From the NCBI GenBank assembly GCA_900764415.1, contig CAAFOA010000037.1:1-14797 (forward strand): DNA of 14,797 nt. Reading direction: 5' to 3'. Position numbers and translations under genes: made by a program. Shown here piece by piece: positions 6,146-14,789 of the stretch. Source of the DNA: an uncultured Collinsella sp. (GTDB lineage Bacteria; Actinomycetota; Coriobacteriia; Coriobacteriales; Coriobacteriaceae). The notes below the pieces were generated by a model. It searched no databases, was not told the origin of the DNA, and saw nothing but the letters and a program-made list of their open reading frames with translations. Position 1 is the stretch's first letter. The number at the start of each line of letters is the position of its first letter.

Positions 6146-7129
6146 CTAGTCTCCGGATGCCTGGTTGCGGCCGGTGGCGTAGTCGATCTGCACATGCGGC
6201 TGCAGGTTGTAGCAATATACGTGGAAGCAGAGGGTCTTGCCGTGGTCCTCGATCGATTGCGCCTCAAGGCGTACGCCACGGCAGACAAGTTCCTCTTCGT
6301 TATACATGGGCGTGACGCGGTAGAGCACATGGTTACCCGTATCGCGAATATAGTTGAGAATCTGCTCTTCAAACGGCAGCATGCCCGTCTCGTTGAGATA
6401 GCGCGTGCCGGTGAGAAGATTCTTGCGGTTGGCGTTTTCACCGCAGAGCGACCAGGCGATAAGGTGGCAGCGGTTGTAAAGGCTCTGGCCTGGAATAAAG
6501 TCGTAGCGCTGCTGGTGCCAACCGGCAGGATGGATACGCGAGATATCGCCGCGCTTTCCCTGTCCGAGCGACTCGGGGCCTACGCAGGCGAGCGCCTTGC
6601 GAGTGCGGCCCAGGCTGTCGAGCTTGGAGAACTTCTTAAAGCAGCCCTCTTCGGTGGCGCGCTCGTATTCATCGAGGGTGAATGACGGCATGCCGAGCGG
6701 GTGCGTGCTGTCGGCGCGAAGGGCAACGTAGGGATTGCCGGCGTAGTCGGGAATGCTGCTGAGATATACGCCGCGGGCGCGGGCGAGATCGGGGTTTTCC
6801 ACCTCGTCGATGGGGACGGTGGAGCTGTCCTCGGCAACGTTGTCGTTGGTGTTGGTCGCGGTGGATTCGGAGCCATCACCAGGGTCTTGGCTATTTTGAG
6901 AGTCCGAGGAGCTCGCTGTTCCTGATTCGAGCCGAGCGACCAGGTCCGCCTCGTCATCGGTGCGGCTGGGACTCTCGTTTTGCTTCTCGGCCAGGGCTGC
7001 CGCCTGTTCATCGCTTTGCGGCGACAGCAGCTTGGGAGCTCCGTCGAGCGATCCCGTAAACAACGCAAACCCCAGCACCACGGCGGTGCCGATGGAAAGT
7101 ACTTGCTTGTAGGCGGACTTGCGCGACAT
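6146..7129 (-). CDS. Membrane-anchored DNA/RNA non-specific endonuclease
   Basis: A 327-residue extracellular nuclease of the beta-beta-alpha metal DNA/RNA non-specific endonuclease family (EndA/streptodornase-like). Residues 1-8 are positively charged and 9-27 hydrophobic, giving a signal anchor or signal peptide. Residues 35-118 are a low-complexity Ser/Asp/Glu/Asn-rich linker. The catalytic domain starts near 118. Its core is YNRCHLIAW (218-226), where His222 should be the general base in the place of the DRGH motif, followed by NRKNLLTGTRYLN with Asn246 as the likely metal ligand. The ATG at 7129 follows AGGAG. Likely roles are nucleotide scavenging, DNA uptake or degrading host DNA nets; the sequence does not decide between them. 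Confidence 0.87.
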   Translation of the reverse strand: MSRKSAYKQVLSIGTAVVLGFALFTGSLDGAPKLLSPQSDEQAAALAEKQNESPSRTDDEADLVARLESGTASSSDSQNSQDPGDGSESTATNTNDNVAEDSSTVPIDEVENPDLARARGVYLSSIPDYAGNPYVALRADSTHPLGMPSFTLDEYERATEEGCFKKFSKLDSLGRTRKALACVGPESLGQGKRGDISRIHPAGWHQQRYDFIPGQSLYNRCHLIAWSLCGENANRKNLLTGTRYLNETGMLPFEEQILNYIRDTGNHVLYRVTPMYNEEELVCRGVRLEAQSIEDHGKTLCFHVYCYNLQPHVQIDYATGRNQASGD

Positions 7130-7288
7130 TGAGGCTCCTGGATGGACGGTTGGGAATCTACCAGTCTAGCAGGAGCCGGCAGAGGCCGTTCTGTCGAACA
7201 AATACTTAAGATTTGGGACAAACGCTACGGATTCATTTACCTCATATGGATCTGCGGCGGTTGTGTACATAAAGCTATTCGGCGTTTC

Positions 7289-7333
7289 CCCAGATAATAC
7301 CTGCCAAAATAAACCTGTTCCTTTTTGGTAGGT
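7289..7333 (-). repeat. Dispersed 45-base hairpin repeat, copy a
   Basis: It shares CCCAGATAA-ACCTGCC and AAAATAAACCTGT with copies b (10503-10550) and c (12679-12724). The stem ACCTGCCAAAA (7299-7309) with TTTTGGTAGGT (7323-7333) keeps pairing through one G-U. Read on the minus strand, the hairpin is followed by TATTATCT, weaker than the tails of the other copies. It may end larE read-through before the endonuclease gene. Confidence 0.85.
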
Positions 7334-7405
7334 CAGTTAACGCAGTCCAGGTTGAGCATATGCGAGCGAGCGGGCTTCGGGTGCGGTAAGGTGACGTGAA
7401 ACAAG

Positions 7406-7432
7406 CGGGCGCTGACCTTTTGGTCGCGCCCG
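7406..7432 (-). terminator. Probable terminator downstream of larE
   Basis: CGGGCGC/GCGCCCG (7406-7412, 7426-7432) plus GACC/GGTC around a TTTT loop, with one bulged base. On the minus strand it is followed by CTTGTTTC. It lies about 80 bases beyond the larE stop. Confidence 0.6.
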
Positions 7433-7484
7433 TGAAGTTGAACGTCAGATTGCCGTGCCCGGAGCCCGCGCAGCGCCGAGCAGG

Positions 7485-7507
7485 TACGCCGTTTGTAAAA
7501 CGGCGTA
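7485..7507 (-). terminator. Perfect hairpin next to the larE stop codon
   Basis: TACGCCGTTT/AAACGGCGTA with a 3-base loop, starting within three bases of the larE stop. No T tail follows, so it is more likely a 3'-end stabiliser than a complete terminator. Confidence 0.4.
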
Positions 7508-7509
7508 AC

Positions 7510-8388
7510 CTAAAGGTTCATGTTGCCGTGGATGTAGGGGGTGACCTCGGGGGAGATGTGGCCGCAGCCCAGCTCGCGCAGCGCGGACTCGATAGCGGCG
7601 GGCAGTGGGGCCTTGCCCTCGGCATCGACGGTGCCGCCGCCGAGGGCGGCGATCTTGGCGACATCTGCGGGCGCGGCCTCGATATGCATGCAGCCGCCGA
7701 TCAGGCGCGCGCGTACCTGTGCCAGATCAATATCGTGCAGGTAATCCTCGCAGGCGCGGATTAAATCGACCTTCTCGCGCGTAAGCTCCTCGCCCGTGGG
7801 AACGCGCGTGGCAAGACAGGCTCCCGCCGGTAGGTTCCAAACGGGATAGCCCCATGCGCGCAACAGCTCGCGCTCTTCGTCCTTGGTAAAGCCGACCTCC
7901 ATAAGAGGGGAGCGTACGCCGAGCTCTTCTGCCGCGCGCATGCCGGGGCGGTAGTCGCCGCGATCGCTTGCATTGCTGCCATCGATGACGGTGGGAAAGC
8001 CGAGCGACTTGGCGTGGTTGACGATAGCGGTAAAGCCGGCGTGCTTGCAGTGGTAGCAGCGATTGGCATCGTTGCAGGTTACTTGGGGGAGCTGCAACTG
8101 ATCGACCGAAAGATTGAGCACGGGGAGCTTAAAATGTGGCTCCTCGTTGGCTTGCCCGTCAACGGATCGCTCAAACGAAGCCTGTTCGGGCGTGCCGATG
8201 AGCGGCGTGGTGAGGTGGACGAGAAGCGTGCTAGCAGGCATGATGCGGGCGCAGACCGCGGCCAAAAAGCTGCTGTCGACGCCGCCGGAAAAGCCGATGG
8301 CAACGCGTCCGTATGCCAAAAGCAGCTGCTCGAGCTCTGCGAGTTTGTCCTGAAGCTCCTTTGCAGGTGCGGTGGTGTCTGAAAACAT
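7510..8388 (-). CDS. larE: LarE-type ATP-dependent sulfur transferase
   Basis: A PP-loop ATPase of the LarE family, 292 residues. LarE inserts sulfur into pyridinium-dicarboxylate mononucleotide while making the nickel-pincer cofactor used by lactate racemase and related enzymes. The PP-loop is SGGVDSS (34-40). Three cysteines stand out: Cys111 and Cys114 in RCYHCKH, and Cys191 in PAGACLATR, the last at the position of the sacrificial Cys of Lactobacillus LarE. A three-cysteine set is the pattern reported for iron-sulfur LarE enzymes that use added sulfide instead of sacrificing a residue. larA, larB and larC are not in the window. The ATG at 8388 follows AAGGAT. It is divergent from the HAD gene. 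Confidence 0.88.
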   Translation of the reverse strand: MFSDTTAPAKELQDKLAELEQLLLAYGRVAIGFSGGVDSSFLAAVCARIMPASTLLVHLTTPLIGTPEQASFERSVDGQANEEPHFKLPVLNLSVDQLQLPQVTCNDANRCYHCKHAGFTAIVNHAKSLGFPTVIDGSNASDRGDYRPGMRAAEELGVRSPLMEVGFTKDEERELLRAWGYPVWNLPAGACLATRVPTGEELTREKVDLIRACEDYLHDIDLAQVRARLIGGCMHIEAAPADVAKIAALGGGTVDAEGKAPLPAAIESALRELGCGHISPEVTPYIHGNMNL

Positions 8389-8422
8389 GAATTGATCCTT
8401 ACCAATATGTACTCGGTCAAAA

Positions 8423-8450
8423 ACTATAATCCTACCGGACTGCTTGTCAT
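8423..8450 (-). promoter_or_regulatory. Promoter of larE
   Basis: On the minus strand, -35 ATGACA (complement of 8445-8450) and -10 TATAGT (complement of 8423-8428) are 16 bases apart, each one base from consensus. Transcription would start about 30 bases before the larE start codon. Confidence 0.6.
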
Positions 8451-8484
8451 AAGACTTCTATCTATGTAACGAAAGTGCAATATG

Positions 8485-8501
8485 GTATATACGTTATATA
8501 C
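8485..8501. promoter_or_regulatory. Perfect palindrome GTATATA-CGT-TATATAC
   Basis: Two 7-base half-sites with a 3-base spacer lie in the 173-base divergent region between larE and the HAD gene, 61 bases before the HAD start. It looks like an operator for a dimeric regulator, possibly combined with an AT-rich -10 region. I could not place a good -35 for the HAD gene. Confidence 0.45.
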
Positions 8502-8561
8502 AAGTTGCTAAATGCGGTAAAGTTGCGGTAATGCGATAGCGAGAGCCGATGGGGGACCGAT

Positions 8562-9212
8562 ATGATCAAGGCTGTTATTTTTGACATGGACGGAACGCTG
8601 GTCGATACCGAGCGTTTGGGCATTAAGGCATGGAAGGCGGGCTCTGCCGAGCTGGGGGTCGCGATTGATGAAGCGCTGATCCATCAGTTTATCGGCCGCA
8701 CGCTGCCCGATGTTATGGACATCCTCGATAAGCATTATGGCAGCCATGAAACCACCGAGGCGGTCTATGTCCGCCACAAGGAGATTCGCGACGAGATGGT
8801 CAAGACCGAACTGGAGCTTAAGGCCGGTGCCGCCGAGTGCATAGACGAGCTGCTGGCTGCGGGCTATCATGTGGGCCTTGCGACGTCGTCGCGCCTCGCT
8901 ACGGCTGAACGCAACCTTAAGATGGTCGGCCTCTTTGACAAGTTTGAAACGGTGACCTGTGGCGAGGACGTCGTGCACGGCAAGCCCGACCCCGAGATGT
9001 ATCTGCTCGCCTGCGAGCGCGCGGGCTTTGCCCCCGAGGAATGTGCCGTGGTCGAGGATTCGCGCAACGGCTGCGTCTCGGGCATCACGGCCGGCTGCCA
9101 TGTCTTTGCCGTGCCCGATATCGTCCCACTGCCGCAGGATGTGGTGGATGGCTGCGAGGCCGTGCTCGATTCGCTGTTCGACCTGGCGGCGGCGGTCAAG
9201 GCCGTACGCTAG
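8562..9212 (+). CDS. HAD-superfamily phosphatase/beta-phosphoglucomutase-like hydrolase
   Basis: A 216-residue HAD subfamily IA protein. Motif I is DMDGT, with nucleophile Asp8 and acid/base Asp10. Motif II is Thr108-Ser-Ser in GLATSSR. Motif III Lys141 lies in GKPDPEMY. Motif IV is Glu165-Asp166 in VVEDSRNG. Residues about 16-85 form the helical cap. The fit is to sugar-phosphate phosphatases and beta-phosphoglucomutase-like enzymes; the substrate cannot be read from sequence. The ATG at 8562 follows GGGGGA. It stands alone between the larE divergent region and a strong terminator shared with the LacI gene. Confidence 0.85.
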   Translation: MIKAVIFDMDGTLVDTERLGIKAWKAGSAELGVAIDEALIHQFIGRTLPDVMDILDKHYGSHETTEAVYVRHKEIRDEMVKTELELKAGAAECIDELLAAGYHVGLATSSRLATAERNLKMVGLFDKFETVTCGEDVVHGKPDPEMYLLACERAGFAPEECAVVEDSRNGCVSGITAGCHVFAVPDIVPLPQDVVDGCEAVLDSLFDLAAAVKAVR

Positions 9213-9250
9213 GCAATTGCGGCGTTGAAGCGAGCAATTGGCCGTCTGTG

Positions 9251-9300
9251 CGCTTAAGCAAAAGGGGCCCGGCAATGGTCGGGCCCCTTTCGCTTAAGCG
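9251..9300. terminator. Strong bidirectional terminator between the HAD and LacI genes
   Basis: The inner stem AAAGGGGCCCG/CGGGCCCCTTT (9261-9271, 9280-9290) is extended by CGCTTAAGC (9251-9259) and GCTTAAGCG (9292-9300), giving 20 pairs with one mismatch. The T and A runs at the stem base allow termination in both directions, as needed for convergent genes. Confidence 0.85.
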
Positions 9301-9325
9301 GCGTTTTGGCATACTGGCCGACGTG

Positions 9326-10438
9326 CTATAGATATGCGCCTAGGTTGATGGCCGTGGCGTCGGTCTGGTTGCTTGCCTGGGTGCTGGCGCGCTCCAGTAG
9401 AAACGGACGTACCAATTCTTGGCGGTTGATATCCTCGGCGGTGGCGACTGCGGTGACGGTGCGCGCTGCAGAGCCGACGCGGATATGCTTGGTCTTTGCC
9501 GGGGCTTTGTTCTCAATCTGCTCCATCAGCAACTGAACGCCCTTGCGGCCAATTTCGTAACCCGGCGGTGCCACGGTGGTGAGGGGAACCGACCCGCTCC
9601 AGGCGAGTGGGTTGCCGTCGCATCCGGCCACGCGAACCTGCTCGGGGACGGAGATGCCTTTGTCGACCAATGCCGAGATAACGCCCGAGGCTAACACGTC
9701 GGTCAGGCCGACGACAAAATCGGGGCGTTCGTCGGCAGGGCGCCCGGCAATCTGAGCGCCAATGCTGTAGCCGTCGGCTGCGGTATTCCACTCTCCGGCG
9801 TCAATGACTTCAATTTTGATATCGGGATGCAGGGCGAGGGCCTTGTGAATGCCAAGTACGCGCAGGGTGAGCTGCATGAATGCCGCTCTGCCCACAACGG
9901 TGATATGACGTGCGCCGCGGGCGATGGCGAGCTCGGCGATAATGCGCCCCTGTGCCTCGTTGTCGGCGGCCACGTAGTAACCGGGCTCGGAGCAGTGGAT
10001 GTCCAGATGGACGATCGGCACGGGCATCTTGGTCGTTGCGGGACGCCAGTCGGGGGACGCCATGGGCTGAACCATGACGCCGGACATTTGCGTGCCCATA
10101 AAGTAGCGCAGGTAATGGTCCTGGAGAATATCGTCGTTATCGGCGTTGGCGATGAGCAGGTCGTAACCGTGCTTGCGGGCCTCGTTATGGGCGCCGCTGG
10201 CAATTTGGAGCGAAAAACCGTGGTCGAGACGGGGAAGGACCAGGCCAAAGGACTTGGTGGTGCCGCCTGCGAGCTGACGGGCGCTTTGGTTGGGCAGGTA
10301 GCCAAGGCGATTGATGGTCTCGTTGATGAGTTTGAGGGTCTCGGGGCGCAGCTTTTCGGGATGGTTGAGCGCGTTGGAAACCGTGCCCAACGAAACCCCG
10401 GCCTCGCGCGCGACGTCGCTGATTTTAACCTTTGCCAT
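9326..10438 (-). CDS. LacI-family transcriptional regulator
   Basis: A 370-residue regulator with an N-terminal LacI helix-turn-helix (KISDVAREAGVSLGTVSNAL, 5-24), the hinge (NQSARQLAGGTT, 50-61) and a periplasmic-binding-protein-like effector domain to about residue 335. The ATG at 10438 is preferred over the upstream in-frame ATG at 10483 because MAKVKISDVA is the standard family start and has AGGGG upstream. The C-terminal tail after about residue 340 is longer than usual. The likely ligand is a sugar or nucleoside, unknown here. Nearby targets could be its own gene (operator-like site at 10449-10462) or glmS, but no pathway genes sit beside it. Confidence 0.9.
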   Translation of the reverse strand: MAKVKISDVAREAGVSLGTVSNALNHPEKLRPETLKLINETINRLGYLPNQSARQLAGGTTKSFGLVLPRLDHGFSLQIASGAHNEARKHGYDLLIANADNDDILQDHYLRYFMGTQMSGVMVQPMASPDWRPATTKMPVPIVHLDIHCSEPGYYVAADNEAQGRIIAELAIARGARHITVVGRAAFMQLTLRVLGIHKALALHPDIKIEVIDAGEWNTAADGYSIGAQIAGRPADERPDFVVGLTDVLASGVISALVDKGISVPEQVRVAGCDGNPLAWSGSVPLTTVAPPGYEIGRKGVQLLMEQIENKAPAKTKHIRVGSAARTVTAVATAEDINRQELVRPFLLERASTQASNQTDATAINLGAYL

Positions 10439-10448
10439 AGCGGCCCCT

Positions 10449-10462
10449 TTGATGCGTTTCAA
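10449..10462. promoter_or_regulatory. LacI-type operator-like site
   Basis: TTGATGCGTTTCAA has TTGA/TCAA ends and a central CG, the usual form of LacI-family operators, though the half-sites match imperfectly. It lies between the lacI promoter and start codon, where binding would give autorepression. Confidence 0.35.
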
Positions 10463-10473
10463 GTACAAGCCAG

Positions 10474-10504
10474 ATTGTAGCATCGCCCGCCCCTAGGGTG
10501 TCAA
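10474..10504 (-). promoter_or_regulatory. Promoter of the LacI-family gene
   Basis: On the minus strand, a perfect -35 TTGACA (complement of 10499-10504) and a -10 TACAAT (complement of 10474-10479) are 19 bases apart, longer than optimal. A CCCTAGGG palindrome lies in the spacer. The -35 overlaps the edge of repeat copy b by two bases. Confidence 0.5.
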
Positions 10505-10550
10505 AACCTGCCAATTAGGGACAGGTTTATTTTGGCAGGTTTTATCTGGG
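10503..10550 (+). repeat. Dispersed 45-base hairpin repeat, copy b
   Basis: A perfect 12-bp stem AAAACCTGCCAA/TTGGCAGGTTTT (10503-10514, 10532-10543), followed by TTTTATCTGGG when read on the plus strand. The same 5' arm can also pair with an internal CAGGTTT (10522-10528), so two exclusive hairpins are possible. It is opposite in orientation to copies a and c and lies between divergent genes, where a terminator for an upstream gene is not needed. Confidence 0.88.
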
Positions 10551-10568
10551 TAAACGCTGGAGCCCAGG

Positions 10569-10601
10569 CCACCACAAAGGTGCCTGTCCCCATTGTGGTG
10601 G
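10569..10601. repeat. Second hairpin, CCACCACAA/TTGTGGTGG
   Basis: A perfect 9-bp stem with a 15-base loop containing GTGCCTGTCCCC, 18 bases after repeat copy b. The loop core (GGGGACAGG on the other strand) matches the loop of copy b (GGGACAGG). It looks like a REP-type element of a related family. Confidence 0.7.
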
Positions 10602-10763
10602 TTTGGACCGGCTGGACGTGTGTGTATCGAGTGGTATCCAAGTTGAGGTACCACTTCTGGTATATCAGCTTGCGCTTGCGTGAGTACAATACTCGAACGT
10701 TATGCGTCTCAGCGCCCATGTGCGTGGACGTTTTGCAGTCACGCGGACGAAGGGATTTATCCT

Positions 10764-12611
<1,848 letters not shown>

Positions 12612-12633
12612 TTGGTTCCGCCGTTCTAGCGAC

Positions 12634-12669
12634 CAAGGCCCGGCTCCGTTGTGGCGGAGTCGGGCCTTG
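12634..12669 (+). terminator. Terminator of glmS
   Basis: A 15-bp stem with one G-U pair (12634-12648 with 12655-12669; CAAGGCCCG.../...CGGGCCTTG) and a 6-base loop, followed by TTGCATTT, 22 bases after the glmS stop. Confidence 0.85.
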
Positions 12670-12678
12670 TTGCATTTG

Positions 12679-12724
12679 CCCAGATAAAACCTGCCAAAAT
12701 AAACCTGTCTCTTTTTGGCAGGTT
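12679..12724 (-). repeat. Dispersed 45-base hairpin repeat, copy c, likely gntR terminator
   Basis: A perfect 12-bp stem AACCTGCCAAAA/TTTTGGCAGGTT (12688-12699, 12713-12724). Its arm overlaps the stop codon of the GntR gene by two bases. On the minus strand the hairpin is followed by TTTATCT, so it would work as that gene's intrinsic terminator. It is directly adjacent to the glmS terminator in this convergent spacer. Confidence 0.88.
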
Positions 12725-13424
12725 AGCGGAGCTTGCTGGTCTCGAAGTACTTGGGATATTGGTCCAGGACCTCGGTCTGGTTGCGGAACATCATATGCAG
12801 GTGCTTGCTGACCAAAAAGCTCGCCTCGATGGGGTCGCGGCCGGCGATGGCGCGGCGGATTTGCTTGTGCTCGTTAACAATCTCCTGATTGTCGAGCCTC
12901 TGCGTGGCGGCGCGCAGCCAGCGGAAGCGCTCCAGGTCGGCATTGGTCGCCTCGAGCCACGACCACACGGTGCTGCGGCACGCGATGCTAAAGATCATGC
13001 GGTGCATGAGGTTGTCGCTTAAAAAGAATCCGATGCGATCCTCTTCGGCCATGGCCTTTTCCTGCAGCGCGATGGCTCGGTCGAGCTGCTCGATACCTGC
13101 CGAGGTGGCACGGGCGCAGCACTCCACAATCACCTGTTTTTCCAGGTGTTCGCGAATGTAGCAGGCGCTCTCGGCAAAGGTGAGGTTGATGGGCGAGACA
13201 TAGGTGCCGCTTTGGGGCACGGTGCGCACCAGGCCCTCTTGCGCCAGACGCACCAGTGCCTCGCGCACAGGGGTACGCCCCATATCCAGGTCGTCGCAAA
13301 GCTGCTTGACGCCTAGCTTTTCGCCCGGCTTGTAGTCCAGGTAGACGATTTTGCGTCGAATGGTGTGGTAGGACTGGTCCTGTAGGCTCGTTTCCTGCTC
13401 GCCAACGTGCATCGATTCTTCCAT
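12723..13424 (-). CDS. GntR-family transcriptional regulator, FadR/FCD subfamily
   Basis: A 233-residue regulator. Residues about 15-78 form the winged helix (LGVKQLCDDLDMGRTPVREA at 37-56, then GLVRTVPQSGTYV). The FCD effector domain follows, with likely metal-ligand residues Asp137 and His141 (SDNLMH), His186 (NEHKQI) and His208. Such proteins usually sense small carboxylates or sugar acids. ATG 13424 follows GAGG; an internal ATG at 13412 is a weaker alternative. It is divergent from the YeiH-type transporter gene with a 193-base shared region, so that gene is its most likely target. The stop codon is embedded in repeat copy c. Confidence 0.88.
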   Translation of the reverse strand: MEESMHVGEQETSLQDQSYHTIRRKIVYLDYKPGEKLGVKQLCDDLDMGRTPVREALVRLAQEGLVRTVPQSGTYVSPINLTFAESACYIREHLEKQVIVECCARATSAGIEQLDRAIALQEKAMAEEDRIGFFLSDNLMHRMIFSIACRSTVWSWLEATNADLERFRWLRAATQRLDNQEIVNEHKQIRRAIAGRDPIEASFLVSKHLHMMFRNQTEVLDQYPKYFETSKLR

Positions 13425-13617
13425 AGTGCCTCACAACCGTTCTATCACACTCATATATCAGCTGTTAATTATGCCGCGAATCAGCTCTCCGCGGTGGGTA
13501 ATTCGGCTGTTGCCCAAGAACTATTGCGGCATCTTAGTCTGTATTTGCGCAGGGCTGTGCCCAATGTTGCCGTATCATAAGCCGTCGCAAACGTGAAATA
13601 GAAAGAAGGAATCCCAT

Positions 13618-14652
13618 ATGCAACTGGCAAATATCGTACGCGAGCGCTGGAAGGGCGTCTTGTTCTGCCTGATCATCGCCATCCCCGCGACGTTGTTTGG
13701 CAAACAGATTGAGGTGGTCGGTGGGCCGGTATTTGCCATCCTCTTTGGCATGGTTCTGGCGCTTGTCTTTCCCAAGAATCGCCGCGAACAGCTCGCCGCC
13801 GGTGTCACCTATACGTCTAAAAAAGTCTTGCAGTACGCGGTTATCCTGCTTGGCTTTGGCATGAACCTCTCGCAGATTCTGTCCAAAGGCGCCCAGTCGC
13901 TGCCGATTATCGTGGCGACGATCTCGACCTCGCTTGTCATCGCCTTTGTGCTCTGCCGCGTTATGAACGTGCCGGGCAAGATCGCGACGCTTGTGGGTGT
14001 GGGCTCGTCGATTTGCGGCGGTTCGGCCATCGCTGCGACCGCGCCCGTTATCGATGCTGATGATCGCGAGATTGCCCAAGCCATTTCGGTCATCTTCCTG
14101 TTTAACGTTATCGCGGCGCTCGTGTTTCCGACGCTCGGCGGCATGCTCGGGCTGACCAACGAGGGCTTTGGCCTGTTTGCCGGCACCGCCATCAACGACA
14201 CCTCGTCCGTAACGGCTGCGGCGAGTGCCTGGGACAGCATGCATCCCGGCGCCAATGTGCTCGAGAGCGCCACGGTGGTTAAGCTCACCAGGACGCTGGC
14301 CATTATTCCCATTACGTTGGTTCTCGCATGCTGGCAGATGCATCTGGCGCGCAAGGCCGGCGGCGACGCCAAAAGCACGTTCTCGCTTAAACGAGCGTTT
14401 CCCATGTTCGTGCTGTTCTTTGTGCTGGCGAGCGTGATCACCACGGTGCTTCAGCTTCCCGCGTCCATTACGGCGCCCATCAAGGAGCTGTCGAAGTTCT
14501 TTATTGTGATGGCCATGGCGGCTATTGGCTTTAATACCGATATCGTCGAGCTGGTCAAAAAGGGCGGAAAGCCTATCGCGTTGGGCTTTTGCTGCTGGAT
14601 TGGCATTGCGTGCATGAGTTTGGGAATGCAGCACGTGCTGGGAATCTGGTAG
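13618..14652 (+). CDS. YeiH/UPF0324-family putative sulfate exporter
   Basis: A 344-residue polytopic membrane protein of the YeiH family (PF03601), often named putative sulfate exporter though the substrate is poorly established. About ten hydrophobic spans alternate with short loops. Family hallmarks are GFGMNLSQI (79-87), GVGSSICGGSAIAATAPVID (127-146) and GTAINDTSSVTAAAS (189-203). The ATG at 13618 follows AGAAGGA at good spacing. It is divergent from a GntR/FCD regulator gene. An incomplete TATCAT -10-like box lies at 13574-13579 with no convincing -35. No downstream gene is visible before the window ends. Confidence 0.87.
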   Translation: MQLANIVRERWKGVLFCLIIAIPATLFGKQIEVVGGPVFAILFGMVLALVFPKNRREQLAAGVTYTSKKVLQYAVILLGFGMNLSQILSKGAQSLPIIVATISTSLVIAFVLCRVMNVPGKIATLVGVGSSICGGSAIAATAPVIDADDREIAQAISVIFLFNVIAALVFPTLGGMLGLTNEGFGLFAGTAINDTSSVTAAASAWDSMHPGANVLESATVVKLTRTLAIIPITLVLACWQMHLARKAGGDAKSTFSLKRAFPMFVLFFVLASVITTVLQLPASITAPIKELSKFFIVMAMAAIGFNTDIVELVKKGGKPIALGFCCWIGIACMSLGMQHVLGIW

Positions 14653-14766
14653 AGAAGCAGCTTATTTGCGTGTTGCATGCTGGCGAGCGCATTCTCACGG
14701 TGGAGCGATAGGAGCTCTTGCGGGTATGGCTTTTTCGCCGGGTGATAGGTCCCCAAGAGGCCTTTA

Positions 14767-14789
14767 CGCCCCCCCCGGATGGGGGGGCG
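14767..14789. terminator. C/G homopolymer hairpin at the window end
   Basis: CGCCCCCCC (14767-14775) and GGGGGGGCG (14781-14789) form a perfect 9-bp stem with a 5-base loop, followed by more G residues. It may be a terminator stem. Homopolymer hairpins of this kind also break short-read assemblies, so the exact run lengths are doubtful. 14653-14766 holds nothing I can identify. Confidence 0.4.

Larger units (their letters stand above)
7130..7509. other. 380-base gene-free region with three hairpins
   Basis: It lies between the start of the endonuclease gene and the end of larE, both on the minus strand. Present are an AGGAG ribosome site just upstream of the endonuclease start, one copy of the dispersed 45-base hairpin repeat (7289-7333), a terminator-like hairpin (7406-7432) and a perfect 10-bp hairpin next to the larE stop (7485-7507). 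No convincing promoter for the endonuclease and no open reading frame with coding character was found. Confidence 0.6.
10439..10763. other. 325-base divergent region between lacI and glmS
   Basis: It contains the LacI gene's promoter and operator-like site, repeat copy b (10503-10550), a second hairpin (10569-10601), a 7-bp hairpin AGTGGTA/TACCACT (10630-10636, 10649-10655), a tandem CTTGCG pair (10669-10680) and a TACAAT -10-like box (10685-10690) without a good -35. No small gene is supported; short open frames through the repeats are not coding. Confidence 0.6.

Noticed and set aside
10685..10690. TACAAT as the glmS -10 box
   Set aside because: No acceptable -35 box lies 15-19 bases upstream, so I do not list it as a promoter.
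10711..10763. Possible glmS ribozyme (AGCGCC and GACGAAGG short matches in the glmS leader)
   Set aside because: Only about 53 bases lie between the match and the start codon, too few for the ribozyme core and its pseudoknots, and the rest of the conserved sequence is absent.
12651..13022. Small plus-strand open frame through repeat copy c (peptide with FAQIKPAKINLSLFGR)
   Set aside because: The peptide is the translation of the hairpin repeat. A near-identical peptide arises from copy b on the opposite strand, showing it is repeat-derived and not a gene.
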